A stretch of 30,205 nt of DNA from a virus: positions 1 through 30,205 of the IMG/VR virus record IMGVR_UViG_3300028423_000092; one strand, given 5' to 3'. The notes beneath the pieces are model-generated. The model did no database searches, was not told where the DNA came from, and worked only from the letters and a program-made list of their open reading frames with translations. Below, piece after piece: positions 21,024 through 27,655 of this stretch. How positions within the stretch are numbered: the first letter of the stretch is position 1; the number at the start of each line of letters is the position of its first letter. Position numbers and translations under genes: made by a program.

Positions 21024-22209
21024 GATCGCGTCGGCGCTGTCGCGCCGCGTAACAAGTCACAAGGTGCCCGGCCGCAAAACGCGCCGAGAAGGAGTTGCTC
21101 GCAAACGACGGAGCGGCGCTCCAGAAAGCACAACGGGAACCGGAACTCGACCCACGGCTCCAGGAGCCACCCAGGATGACGGCGCTGTAACCCGACTGAT
21201 ACACATCGCCACGGTCGCCTGTAGCACTTGTCCAGCCACCTCCGGTGTTGCCCTGCACATCAGACCCCCAGGACCAAAGCGTGCCAGTAGACTGCGCCAA
21301 CCCCCATAAGCTCGCACGTTCCCAGATCACTGTTCCAGGGTCTGTGCCACGGCTGCCGTTCTCTGGTCCGCCAAAAGCTGCATGTTGGAACTCAAGCCAG
21401 CTGATCAGACGCTTACCGAAGCTGCTCGCTACCTCAGCGAAGTCATACCAGCTACCGGCTTCTTTGCTATCGACAAGGCTGTAGGTAGTAGTTCCATCGC
21501 CGCCATAAATCGCAGGGATCAGCGGCGGATTGTTCTCGTCAGCAATGGTCAGCCCGATTTTGCTGCTTGGCACTGCAGTGAAGTCAGAGCCTGCATAGCT
21601 GGTAGCACCGCAGAGATAAAGATCGCACCAGAACCGACCATCGACGCATGTCATGCCACGAGGATCAGGGCAGGTCGGACGCCAGGTCAGATCCCAGATG
21701 CTGTATTCAAGGATCTCAGCCGCTGCAGTAGGGCTGCCGCTATTCACTGCTGTCGGACGACCGCTTGGGATGTGGTGAAAGCCACCGACAATCGAACCGC
21801 CAGTGGCACCTGCAGGAGCACTAGTGAAGCTCGCATCAGCAACCAAACTGCCGTCTGTTGGATGCTGCCAGATTGCGTAGTCGATGTTGTCGGTGAAGCT
21901 GCCGGGCATTGTCACAGCCGTAGCTGTGTCATAGGCCACGCCATTCAGCACCGATCCAGCCGTAATACTGACCGCTGTAGAAGCTGTCTTGTAAAACAGC
22001 GGGCCGCGATGCAACACAGGGCGGCGGTTGAAATAGCCAATGGCACTTGCAAAGAGACGAAAGCCATCCCAAGTCAGATCAGCGGAGCCAGCCAGGGCGC
22101 CATTATCGTTGTACTGAACCTGCGTATCAGATCCGCCGGCTGCTGCATCAGCATCGTTACCTGTGTCATCTAGGCCGATGCCAATCAGCGGATTGAACTT
22201 GTAAGCCAT
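20953..22209 (-). CDS. DGR target protein, C-type-lectin-like variable virion protein
   Basis: 418 residues. The N-terminus (about 1-60) has GGSDTQVQYNDNGALAGSADLTWDG, a short motif common in phage fibres. The middle is a beta-rich region with GGFHHIPSGRP, YSIWDLTWRPTCPDPRGMTCVDGRFW and FGKRLISWLEFQHAAFGGPENGSRGTDPG. It leads into the CLec/FGE-like variable fold: LWSWGSDVQ, AVILGGSWSRGSSSGSRCAFW, ending NSFSARFAAG. VR covers about residues 342-381, and mutable positions map to Ser, Arg, Phe and Ala residues where TR has Asn. 37 further residues follow VR. As in Mtd, the variable face should contact a host receptor. Its position beside head genes leaves head or neck display possible. Confidence 0.88.
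   Translation of the reverse strand: MAYKFNPLIGIGLDDTGNDADAAAGGSDTQVQYNDNGALAGSADLTWDGFRLFASAIGYFNRRPVLHRGPLFYKTASTAVSITAGSVLNGVAYDTATAVTMPGSFTDNIDYAIWQHPTDGSLVADASFTSAPAGATGGSIVGGFHHIPSGRPTAVNSGSPTAAAEILEYSIWDLTWRPTCPDPRGMTCVDGRFWCDLYLCGATSYAGSDFTAVPSSKIGLTIADENNPPLIPAIYGGDGTTTYSLVDSKEAGSWYDFAEVASSFGKRLISWLEFQHAAFGGPENGSRGTDPGTVIWERASLWGLAQSTGTLWSWGSDVQGNTGGGWTSATGDRGDVYQSGYSAVILGGSWSRGSSSGSRCAFWSAAPSFASNSFSARFAAGHLVTCYAARQRRRDHEQEKSLGGSLQGGSWSLHGREV
21032..21047 (-). promoter_or_regulatory. DGR homing hairpin downstream of VR
   Basis: On the coding strand CGGCGC, GACA, GCGCCG forms a 6-bp GC stem with a 4-base loop of the GRNA type. It starts 21 nt past the VR end. DGR target sites such as that of BPP-1 have a hairpin/cruciform of this kind just downstream of VR that raises homing efficiency. 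Here it lies inside the coding sequence of the target's C-terminal tail. Confidence 0.75.
21069..21185 (-). repeat. DGR variable repeat (VR) with IMH
   Basis: The recipient copy of the template repeat, at the C-terminal end of the target gene. It aligns over 117 bp with TR, and all 19 substitutions correspond to TR coding-strand adenines. The 3'-most 21 bp (21069-21089), identical in TR and lacking adenine on the coding strand, is GC-rich and fits the initiation-of-mutagenic-homing (IMH) element. Beyond it TR and VR diverge. Confidence 0.97.
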
Positions 22210-22213
22210 CTGC

Positions 22214-22405
22214 TCAGCTCCAGTAGATGGTGTCTACACGCGTGCTGGTGCTCACGTAGGTGATGTTGAGCGTGCCAACAACACCACCACTGGCGCCGCC
22301 CTGCTTGTAGGTGATCGTGATCAGCCGATCGCTGCCGTCATAGTCCAGATCGGCATAATCAGCAGTTCCCGGGGCTGAGAAGCCACCGATACGAGGCAAA
22401 CTCAT
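22214..22405 (-). CDS. Small hypothetical protein upstream of the DGR target (63 aa)
   Basis: 63 residues, beta-rich and Gly/Asp/Thr-rich: MSLPRIGGFSAPGTADYADLDYDGSDRLITITYKQGG..., ending TLNITYVSTSTRVDTIYWS. It starts after the intrinsic terminator and stops 4 nt before the target ATG, so the two are co-translated. A ribosome-binding-like AAAGGA precedes it. It could be a small capsid-associated or fibre-connector protein; no family recognised. Confidence 0.65.
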   Translation of the reverse strand: MSLPRIGGFSAPGTADYADLDYDGSDRLITITYKQGGASGGVVGTLNITYVSTSTRVDTIYWS

Positions 22406-22454
22406 GGCGCCAGGTGTCAGGTCCTTTCCACTCTACCTAAAGTGAGCAACCATG

Positions 22455-22482
22455 AAAAAGCCCCCACCATCAGGCAGGGGCT
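22455..22482 (-). terminator. Rho-independent terminator after the decoration gene
   Basis: On the minus strand AGCCCC pairs with GGGGCT around a 12-base segment that has an inner CC/GG pair, followed by a run of T. This is a standard intrinsic terminator just after the 22499-22879 gene. It would end or attenuate head-gene transcription before the DGR and tail genes. Some read-through or a promoter in 22406-22454 is needed downstream. No clear promoter was found there. Confidence 0.85.
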
Positions 22483-22498
22483 CAACTGTCGGCCGTGT

Positions 22499-22879
22499 TC
22501 AGTTGCCGTACTTCTTGGAAGCTAGGGCAGTCACCGACACAGCGCCAGCGCCAGAGCCACCAGCCACGGTGACGCTCAGCTTGATGTAGCGCTTCAGGTC
22601 GTTAGTGTTCACCGAGATCTTCTCCACCAGAGCGGTGTTGGCCTCAGTGGTGGTGAAGGCGCCACCAGTCACGTCGGTGTAGGAGCCGCCAGAGGTGTCG
22701 GCCTCAGTGAGCTTGCAGGCATAGGTGATGCCAGCACCACCAGCCTCAGCGTCGAGGATCACGGCCATGTCGCCTTCATAACCAGCGAGATCCACCGCCG
22801 ACCCAGCGCCGGTGGTGGTCACAACATCATTCGGCAGCAGGCTCAGGACTGTTGTTTTGGTCCCCAGATTGTGAATCAT
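22499..22879 (-). CDS. Putative capsid decoration/head protein
   Basis: 126 residues, beta-strand rich with a Gly/Ala/Thr composition: TVLSLLPNDVVTTTGAGSAVDLAGYEGDMAVILDAEAGGAGITYACKLTEADTSGGSYTDVTGGAFTT..., ending VSVTALASKKYGN. This layout is common in small phage proteins encoded right after the major capsid protein and is often assumed to be decoration or head-completion. No enzymatic motif. The start overlaps the preceding 76-residue gene. A terminator follows it, closing the head cluster. Confidence 0.68.
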   Translation of the reverse strand: MIHNLGTKTTVLSLLPNDVVTTTGAGSAVDLAGYEGDMAVILDAEAGGAGITYACKLTEADTSGGSYTDVTGGAFTTTEANTALVEKISVNTNDLKRYIKLSVTVAGGSGAGAVSVTALASKKYGN

Positions 22880-23057
22880 TGGTCTTTCTCCGTTTTGTGG
22901 ATGGTTTACGAGGTGGGCAAGAAAAAACTTCCGGTGCGGGCTGCGCTTTCTTCATACCGATCAGCAGCCTGCCGTCTGAATCGCTGACCTCCACCACTTC
23001 ACCGACCCTTACGGGCCGGCCAGCGATGGAGGTTTCGCGAAGGATCTCAATCCTCAT
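22827..23057 (-). CDS. Small protein with SH3-like start and basic tail (76 aa)
   Basis: 76 residues starting MRIEILRETSIAGRPVRVGEVVEVSDSDGRLLIGMKKAQ, a small beta-barrel (SH3/KOW-like) pattern often seen in phage head-region proteins. A disordered, charged tail follows (PPRKPSTKRRKTNDSQSGDQNNSPEPAAE). It begins 2 nt after the capsid fusion stop and overlaps the next gene by 53 nt. Family unknown. Confidence 0.68.
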   Translation of the reverse strand: MRIEILRETSIAGRPVRVGEVVEVSDSDGRLLIGMKKAQPAPEVFSCPPRKPSTKRRKTNDSQSGDQNNSPEPAAE

Positions 23058-23059
23058 GA

Positions 23060-25552
23060 TCAGAGGGTGTCGTTACCGCGGCAGAAGGCCTCGGGGTGAC
23101 GCACAGCCACGTCGACATCCTGCAGAGCAGTCACGCGAACGCTGCCGCTCTTGTCCAAGGCGTAGGGGTTCACCTGGATGTCCAGAGCGCCCCACATGCC
23201 CATGATCATCTGATTCCAGACGCCAAAGAACACATCGCCGGTTTCCACCTGATTGGACCGCACGGTGTTGTAGCCGTTGACGGTGCCGCCGGGTTCGAGC
23301 ACGAACTGAGCGGTGCCAGTTGCCTTCTCGGTGGTCTTGAAGCCGCCGTAGATGGTGCTGTTGGTCAGGTAGGACATAGCGCCGATGTCGGCGTTGTCTG
23401 CAGCCACCTTCGACTCCATGCTCACCAGCTCGGCATAAGTCGGGTTGGCAGCACCGAAGTTCTCGGTGTTGATGCCGGTGACGAACTTCAGGCCCTCGGG
23501 CTGACTGCTGGAGCCGGTGCCATAGAGAGCAGCGCGGTCGATCTCAAGAGCGATCACAGTAGCCAGCTCAGTGCGGACCATCTGCTCGACGTCGATGCTG
23601 GATTGCAGCATCAAGCGGCGGGAGAACTCGGTGTAGGCGCCGAGGGTTTTGGCCACCAGGGCCACCTGATCGACAGAGGGCTGAGATTCAGTCGGATCGC
23701 CACCTTCGGCCACCCAGTAGGCAGTCGCAGCACCGGTCTGACGGGGGATTGCGACAGGACCTTGCAGGCCGGTCAGCATCGTCACGCCGAGGGTGCTCAG
23801 CGCCAGACGGTTGCGGAGCAGCTCGATGAAGCTGCCGGGACGGCCATCGGTGAACACCAGATCACCAGCAGCGGAAGCGGTATCCACCACCAGATCACGA
23901 TGGAGCACATCGTTAGGAGCCAAGATGCCGCGAGGGGTGACGCCCATGCGCTGAGCAGTGGCCTCAGAAACCTCACGCTCGAATGCAGCAGCCTCGAAAG
24001 CAGCACGATCGCCAGGCATCATCTGCGCACGAATGGCGCGAACGAAGCTGAAGCTACGGGCTTCCTTGTCGGTCAGGCCGATGTCAGCAGAACCACCGCC
24101 ATTGGCGATCGGCTGAGCGGAACGCACAGGAGCAGCAGGGGTAGCAGGCTGAGCAGCAGGACGCTTAGCGATCTCGGACAGAACCGAGCGCATGGCATCA
24201 GCTTCAGAAGCACCGGACTCGATCAGGCCCTGGGCCAGATCGTCTGCTTTGTGCTCACGGCAGAGAGAAGTGATGGAGGCAACGCGGGAGCGCGCATCGG
24301 CCGCAGCCTGCGCCCGCACCTCCTCCAGGTGGACAGAGGGTTCCATGGGGTTGTTGTCGTTGGGGGTCAAGGGTGCGGCCTGAGCCGCTGCAGCATCATC
24401 ATCAAGCATTCGCCCGATGCCAACGCTGCTATCAGCAGGCACGCTCACCACGGACACCTCATGGGGTTGCCATGAGGTGGCCAGGATGCCATCGATGCCA
24501 TCCTGACGGATTGGTTCAGCATCAATGATGCTGTAGCCAACAGAGACATTCCGAAGAATGCCATCGCGAATGTCCGCCAGTTTCTCTTCAGCCATTTGTG
24601 AACGACTGAAGCGAACGGCGACCATGCCGCGGCCGTTATCAAGCCATGCACGCTCGATAACGCCAAGCACGCGGTCAGGGTCGTGATTCCAGAGCAAGGG
24701 AGCGCCATCATTCAGGCGGCTCATATCCATTGCGCCATCAGAATGGCTGAGCACTTCAGGGCCGAACCAGCGATCGACTGGTTGCTCACTGCTGAAGCTG
24801 AACTCAAGAGTGCGTGACTCTTCTGTGGTTGTATCTTCCGCACGAACGGCCGAGACATAATCCACCGCAACGCTGCGGCGCAGAGGCCTGCTGTTCAGGT
24901 TGCGCAGATCCATCAGAGATCGGCCATCGTTCTGATCCATGCTATCTGCTGCCGGCTCAAACAAAATCGGCTGATAGTCGTTGTCGTCCAGCCATTGCCG
25001 TGCTTCGGCCACAGTGAACCGTGAGGCATCGAAGCGAATGGCCTGAAGCTCCGTTGGCTCATCGGTGCGAATGCCAAAGATGAAATCGATGCCAGCGCCA
25101 CCTGCGCCGTTCTCACGACGGAACCGCTCGAAGCGATCAGGATCGATCAGCCTTGCTGCGTGCTCGTTGGGATATGGCCGAGCTTCATGACCTTCGATGC
25201 TGCGATCCTCTCGCGCTTTCTTGATGCTCTCAGACTTTGCTGTGCTCCAGGTCTGACCAGGATCACCACCCCAGGCCGCCCATGACACACGGCCGGCCGA
25301 GGGATAGCCGTCTTCGTCAGGGCTGAAGCCTTCGCCCTGCTTGTCCACCTCATGCCTGGCAAACCAGGCCGCCATCGTGATCACCGTGTCAGGGCTCAGC
25401 TCATTGCCTGACAGGATCTGACTGGCCCTGCGTGCTGCCACCTCAGTACCGCCGGCCTCGCCTTCTTCTTTCCATGCGCGATAACGCCGCGCTTCTTCCC
25501 TCATACCTTCAGTCGGCATCAGGTTGATCTCAGTGCCGTTGACGTTTGCCAT
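23060..25552 (-). CDS. Prohead protease/major capsid protein fusion (HK97-like)
   Basis: 830 residues with several domains. Residues 10-120 form a domain with TEVAARRASQILSGNELSPDTVITMAAWFARHEVDKQGEGF, seen in phage head proteins. About 155-200 is an XkdF-like segment (IDFIFGIRTDEPTELQAIRFD). Then comes an S78-type prohead protease (about 225-382) with WNH (H290) and NVSVGY (S337). A scaffold-like delta region rich in Ala/Glu (about 405-490) follows, then the HK97-fold capsid domain from about 490 to the end, including the PRGILAPNDVLHRD start, AYWVAEGGDPTESQPS and an ETGDVFFGVWNQM strand. The protease probably releases the mature capsid subunit by self-cleavage. It is coupled to the portal stop by 1 nt. 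Confidence 0.9.
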   Translation of the reverse strand: MANVNGTEINLMPTEGMREEARRYRAWKEEGEAGGTEVAARRASQILSGNELSPDTVITMAAWFARHEVDKQGEGFSPDEDGYPSAGRVSWAAWGGDPGQTWSTAKSESIKKAREDRSIEGHEARPYPNEHAARLIDPDRFERFRRENGAGGAGIDFIFGIRTDEPTELQAIRFDASRFTVAEARQWLDDNDYQPILFEPAADSMDQNDGRSLMDLRNLNSRPLRRSVAVDYVSAVRAEDTTTEESRTLEFSFSSEQPVDRWFGPEVLSHSDGAMDMSRLNDGAPLLWNHDPDRVLGVIERAWLDNGRGMVAVRFSRSQMAEEKLADIRDGILRNVSVGYSIIDAEPIRQDGIDGILATSWQPHEVSVVSVPADSSVGIGRMLDDDAAAAQAAPLTPNDNNPMEPSVHLEEVRAQAAADARSRVASITSLCREHKADDLAQGLIESGASEADAMRSVLSEIAKRPAAQPATPAAPVRSAQPIANGGGSADIGLTDKEARSFSFVRAIRAQMMPGDRAAFEAAAFEREVSEATAQRMGVTPRGILAPNDVLHRDLVVDTASAAGDLVFTDGRPGSFIELLRNRLALSTLGVTMLTGLQGPVAIPRQTGAATAYWVAEGGDPTESQPSVDQVALVAKTLGAYTEFSRRLMLQSSIDVEQMVRTELATVIALEIDRAALYGTGSSSQPEGLKFVTGINTENFGAANPTYAELVSMESKVAADNADIGAMSYLTNSTIYGGFKTTEKATGTAQFVLEPGGTVNGYNTVRSNQVETGDVFFGVWNQMIMGMWGALDIQVNPYALDKSGSVRVTALQDVDVAVRHPEAFCRGNDTL

Positions 25553-27060
25553 CAGGCAGCAGCCTCCTCATCGATCACATCAGGCGTTGCGTTTGGTGCG
25601 CCGCCCTGAGCATCATCAGCCGGGTTGGTGTCGAACTGCAGGCCCAGCTGCTCAGCACGATCGACTTCATTGGAGCGTGCAACCAGCAGATCTTCAAGGT
25701 CACCACCGCTCTCGGCGATCACCTGCGCCTGCGTCTTAAAGCCAGCCCGCACGGCATCCCGATAAGCCTGCACTTCCTTCTGTGGATCAACCCAGGCCCA
25801 GCCACGGGGATACCACTGCACGGCCTCGTAGCGCTCAGGCATGGCCTCATAGTCAGGCAACCGCAGCTGGCCAGAGCCAACAGCAGCGGCCAGCCAGCGC
25901 TCATACACCGGCTGCGCCAGGTGCTCGATCATGAAGTCCTGCAGCATCCGCCACTGCTCACGATCTTCCAGCAGGCTTAGGCGGCTGCTGCTGTAGTTGC
26001 TTTGGCTGAAGTCTCGGCTGATCGTTTCGTAACTGCAGCCAATGGCCGCGGCAACGGATCGCAGCATCCCACGCAGGAACGGCTCGAATTGACCATCAGG
26101 CGCATCAAGCTGCGGCACGTTGATCGTCTCGCCCGGTGCCAGATATTTGAAAACACCAGGCTCGAAGCGACTGACGCGCTCGTCGTCATAGACCTCATCG
26201 CCTTGCAGCTCACCCTCTGGTGACTGGATGAAGCCCATCAGGCTGCTGTTGGCCCTGGCCCTGACCACCTCGGCCTCCTCATAGCCATCGAGATGATGCA
26301 GGCGCTTGATGGCGCTTGATACCCATGGAGCGCCACGGGTCTGGCCTGGCCGCTCGGTGATGAACAAATGAATGATCTGCTCAGCAGGCACCTCGATCAC
26401 TTCACCACCGCGAGCGTTGGCGATGTCTCCAGGGTGAACGGTGCGGAAGGCATAGCTGATCGGCCGGCCCCAGCGGTTCACCTTGACGCCCATGCGCCAT
26501 TGGTCGCCGTTGGCATCCTTGCCGTAGCTCTTCCCTTCGTCGCAGTAATCCGACTCGATGATCTCGATGCCAAGAGGCACACGGCTGCGGCCAAACGCCT
26601 CGGGGATGATCCGCAGGAACACTTCACCGGATTCCGCCACGGCCATGATCGCCAGCCGCAGGATCTCGGCCATGCTCAATCGACCGCCAACATGGCAACG
26701 ATCGGCATGACACCACGACTGCCAGGCTGCCTCGATGCGACGGTTCACTGGCTCGTTGAGCCTGTTACCGCGTTGCATCCGAACACGGCCTTGCATCCTG
26801 ATGCCCTGGCCGATCACATTGGCGCCGATGGCACGGATCGCCTGACGCGCATATGGTGAATCACGAACCAGCTGCCGTGAACGATTCCGCAGCCTGATCA
26901 GACTGCCATCAATCTCAGCATCGGCGCTGGTGCTGCTGGTAATCCAGTTGGCTGTCAGCCGTGAAGTCAATGCGCCCTCGTAGGCGCGACGTCGTGGGCG
27001 CTTCTGCTGTTGCTGCTCAGTCTCAACAGCCTGGATGGGCTTGGCTTTCTTGCTGGCCAT
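25552..27060 (-). CDS. Portal protein (lambda-B-like)
   Basis: 502 residues. Recognisable blocks are SRQLVRDSPYARQAIRAIGANVIGQGI, the "lRpRsR.l.r.np~a..ai..~..nviG~G" start of lambda-type portals, EILRLAIMAVAESGEVFLRII, and a central PAEQIIHLFITERPGQTRGAPWVSSAIKRLHHLDGYEEAEVVRARA clip/wing region. Further on is AAAIGCSYETISRDFSQSNYSSSRLSLLEDREQWRMLQDF, the stem-helix and crown region. The ring of this protein docks terminase and the neck. It sits between the gpW-like and capsid genes, with 1-nt overlaps on both sides. The C-terminal Asp/Ala-rich tail is typical. Confidence 0.93.
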   Translation of the reverse strand: MASKKAKPIQAVETEQQQQKRPRRRAYEGALTSRLTANWITSSTSADAEIDGSLIRLRNRSRQLVRDSPYARQAIRAIGANVIGQGIRMQGRVRMQRGNRLNEPVNRRIEAAWQSWCHADRCHVGGRLSMAEILRLAIMAVAESGEVFLRIIPEAFGRSRVPLGIEIIESDYCDEGKSYGKDANGDQWRMGVKVNRWGRPISYAFRTVHPGDIANARGGEVIEVPAEQIIHLFITERPGQTRGAPWVSSAIKRLHHLDGYEEAEVVRARANSSLMGFIQSPEGELQGDEVYDDERVSRFEPGVFKYLAPGETINVPQLDAPDGQFEPFLRGMLRSVAAAIGCSYETISRDFSQSNYSSSRLSLLEDREQWRMLQDFMIEHLAQPVYERWLAAAVGSGQLRLPDYEAMPERYEAVQWYPRGWAWVDPQKEVQAYRDAVRAGFKTQAQVIAESGGDLEDLLVARSNEVDRAEQLGLQFDTNPADDAQGGAPNATPDVIDEEAAA

Positions 27061-27626
27061 CAGAACCTCACGAAGACATTGCGGGGATCACCAAGCCCCT
27101 GGGCAATCTTCTCAGCAGCACGCTCGCGAGCAACGATCGCCTTCAGCTGCGACTCGCGCTGCATCAGCACGTTCAGATCGTTAGCGGTGTAGCTGCGGTT
27201 TCCGATCGAGTATTGCTTCGCACCTTTACTGATGATCGCGCGGATAGCTGCCTGCACGGCATCCAGATCTTGCTCTGCCTGGCTGCGGCCATCAAAGGCT
27301 GTCGGGTCGCCGGTGTAGGCCAGCGATGGCAGCACCTCGGTGATGCCGCTGCCGATGACAACCACGACGCTGCCCGAGGTGATCCGCTTCTCCCAGTACC
27401 AGGTGCCGGCATCCCAGTCGGCGGTTGTGGTTGCTGACAGGGAGACATCCCAACCGCCATCAGATCGAGCGCTGCCGGCAGCCGTTGCGCCCTCGCCTGC
27501 AGTGTTCGTGCGGAAATTAACCTGCAGCGTCCAAGTATCCGATTGAGCCGGGGTGTTGTTGACAGTCGCAGGCGGCTCGATCCACGTCACAGTGGTGCCG
27601 GCAGGTATTGAAGCGGGAACAGTCAC
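27060..27626 (-). CDS. Head-tail joining protein, gpW-like, with N-terminal beta domain
   Basis: 188 residues from a GTG at 27626 that follows an excellent ribosome binding site (GGAGGTGATG, ending 2 nt before it). Residues 1-110 form an Ig-like beta domain (TVTWIEPPATVNNTPAQSDTWTLQVNF..., WDVSLSATTTADWDAGTWYWEKRI). Residues 113-188 form a helical gpW-type domain (RSQAEQDLDAVQAAIRAIISKGAKQYSIGNRSYTANDLNVLMQRES...). gpW binds below the portal. The added N-terminal domain may be surface-exposed. It lies between the large terminase and portal genes, as W does in lambda. Confidence 0.78.
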   Translation of the reverse strand: MTVPASIPAGTTVTWIEPPATVNNTPAQSDTWTLQVNFRTNTAGEGATAAGSARSDGGWDVSLSATTTADWDAGTWYWEKRITSGSVVVVIGSGITEVLPSLAYTGDPTAFDGRSQAEQDLDAVQAAIRAIISKGAKQYSIGNRSYTANDLNVLMQRESQLKAIVARERAAEKIAQGLGDPRNVFVRF

Positions 27627-27655
27627 GGCATCACCTCCACCGTCTCAGGATAGCT

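Noticed and set aside
21382-22173. 263-codon open frame on the plus strand
   Set aside because: Antisense to the DGR target gene. Cys/Arg/Ser-rich with no recognisable domain.
23096-24475. 459-codon open frame on the plus strand
   Set aside because: It is antisense to the capsid fusion, which has clear domain motifs. Composition (His/Gly/Ala-rich, repetitive) is that of a shadow in high-GC coding DNA.
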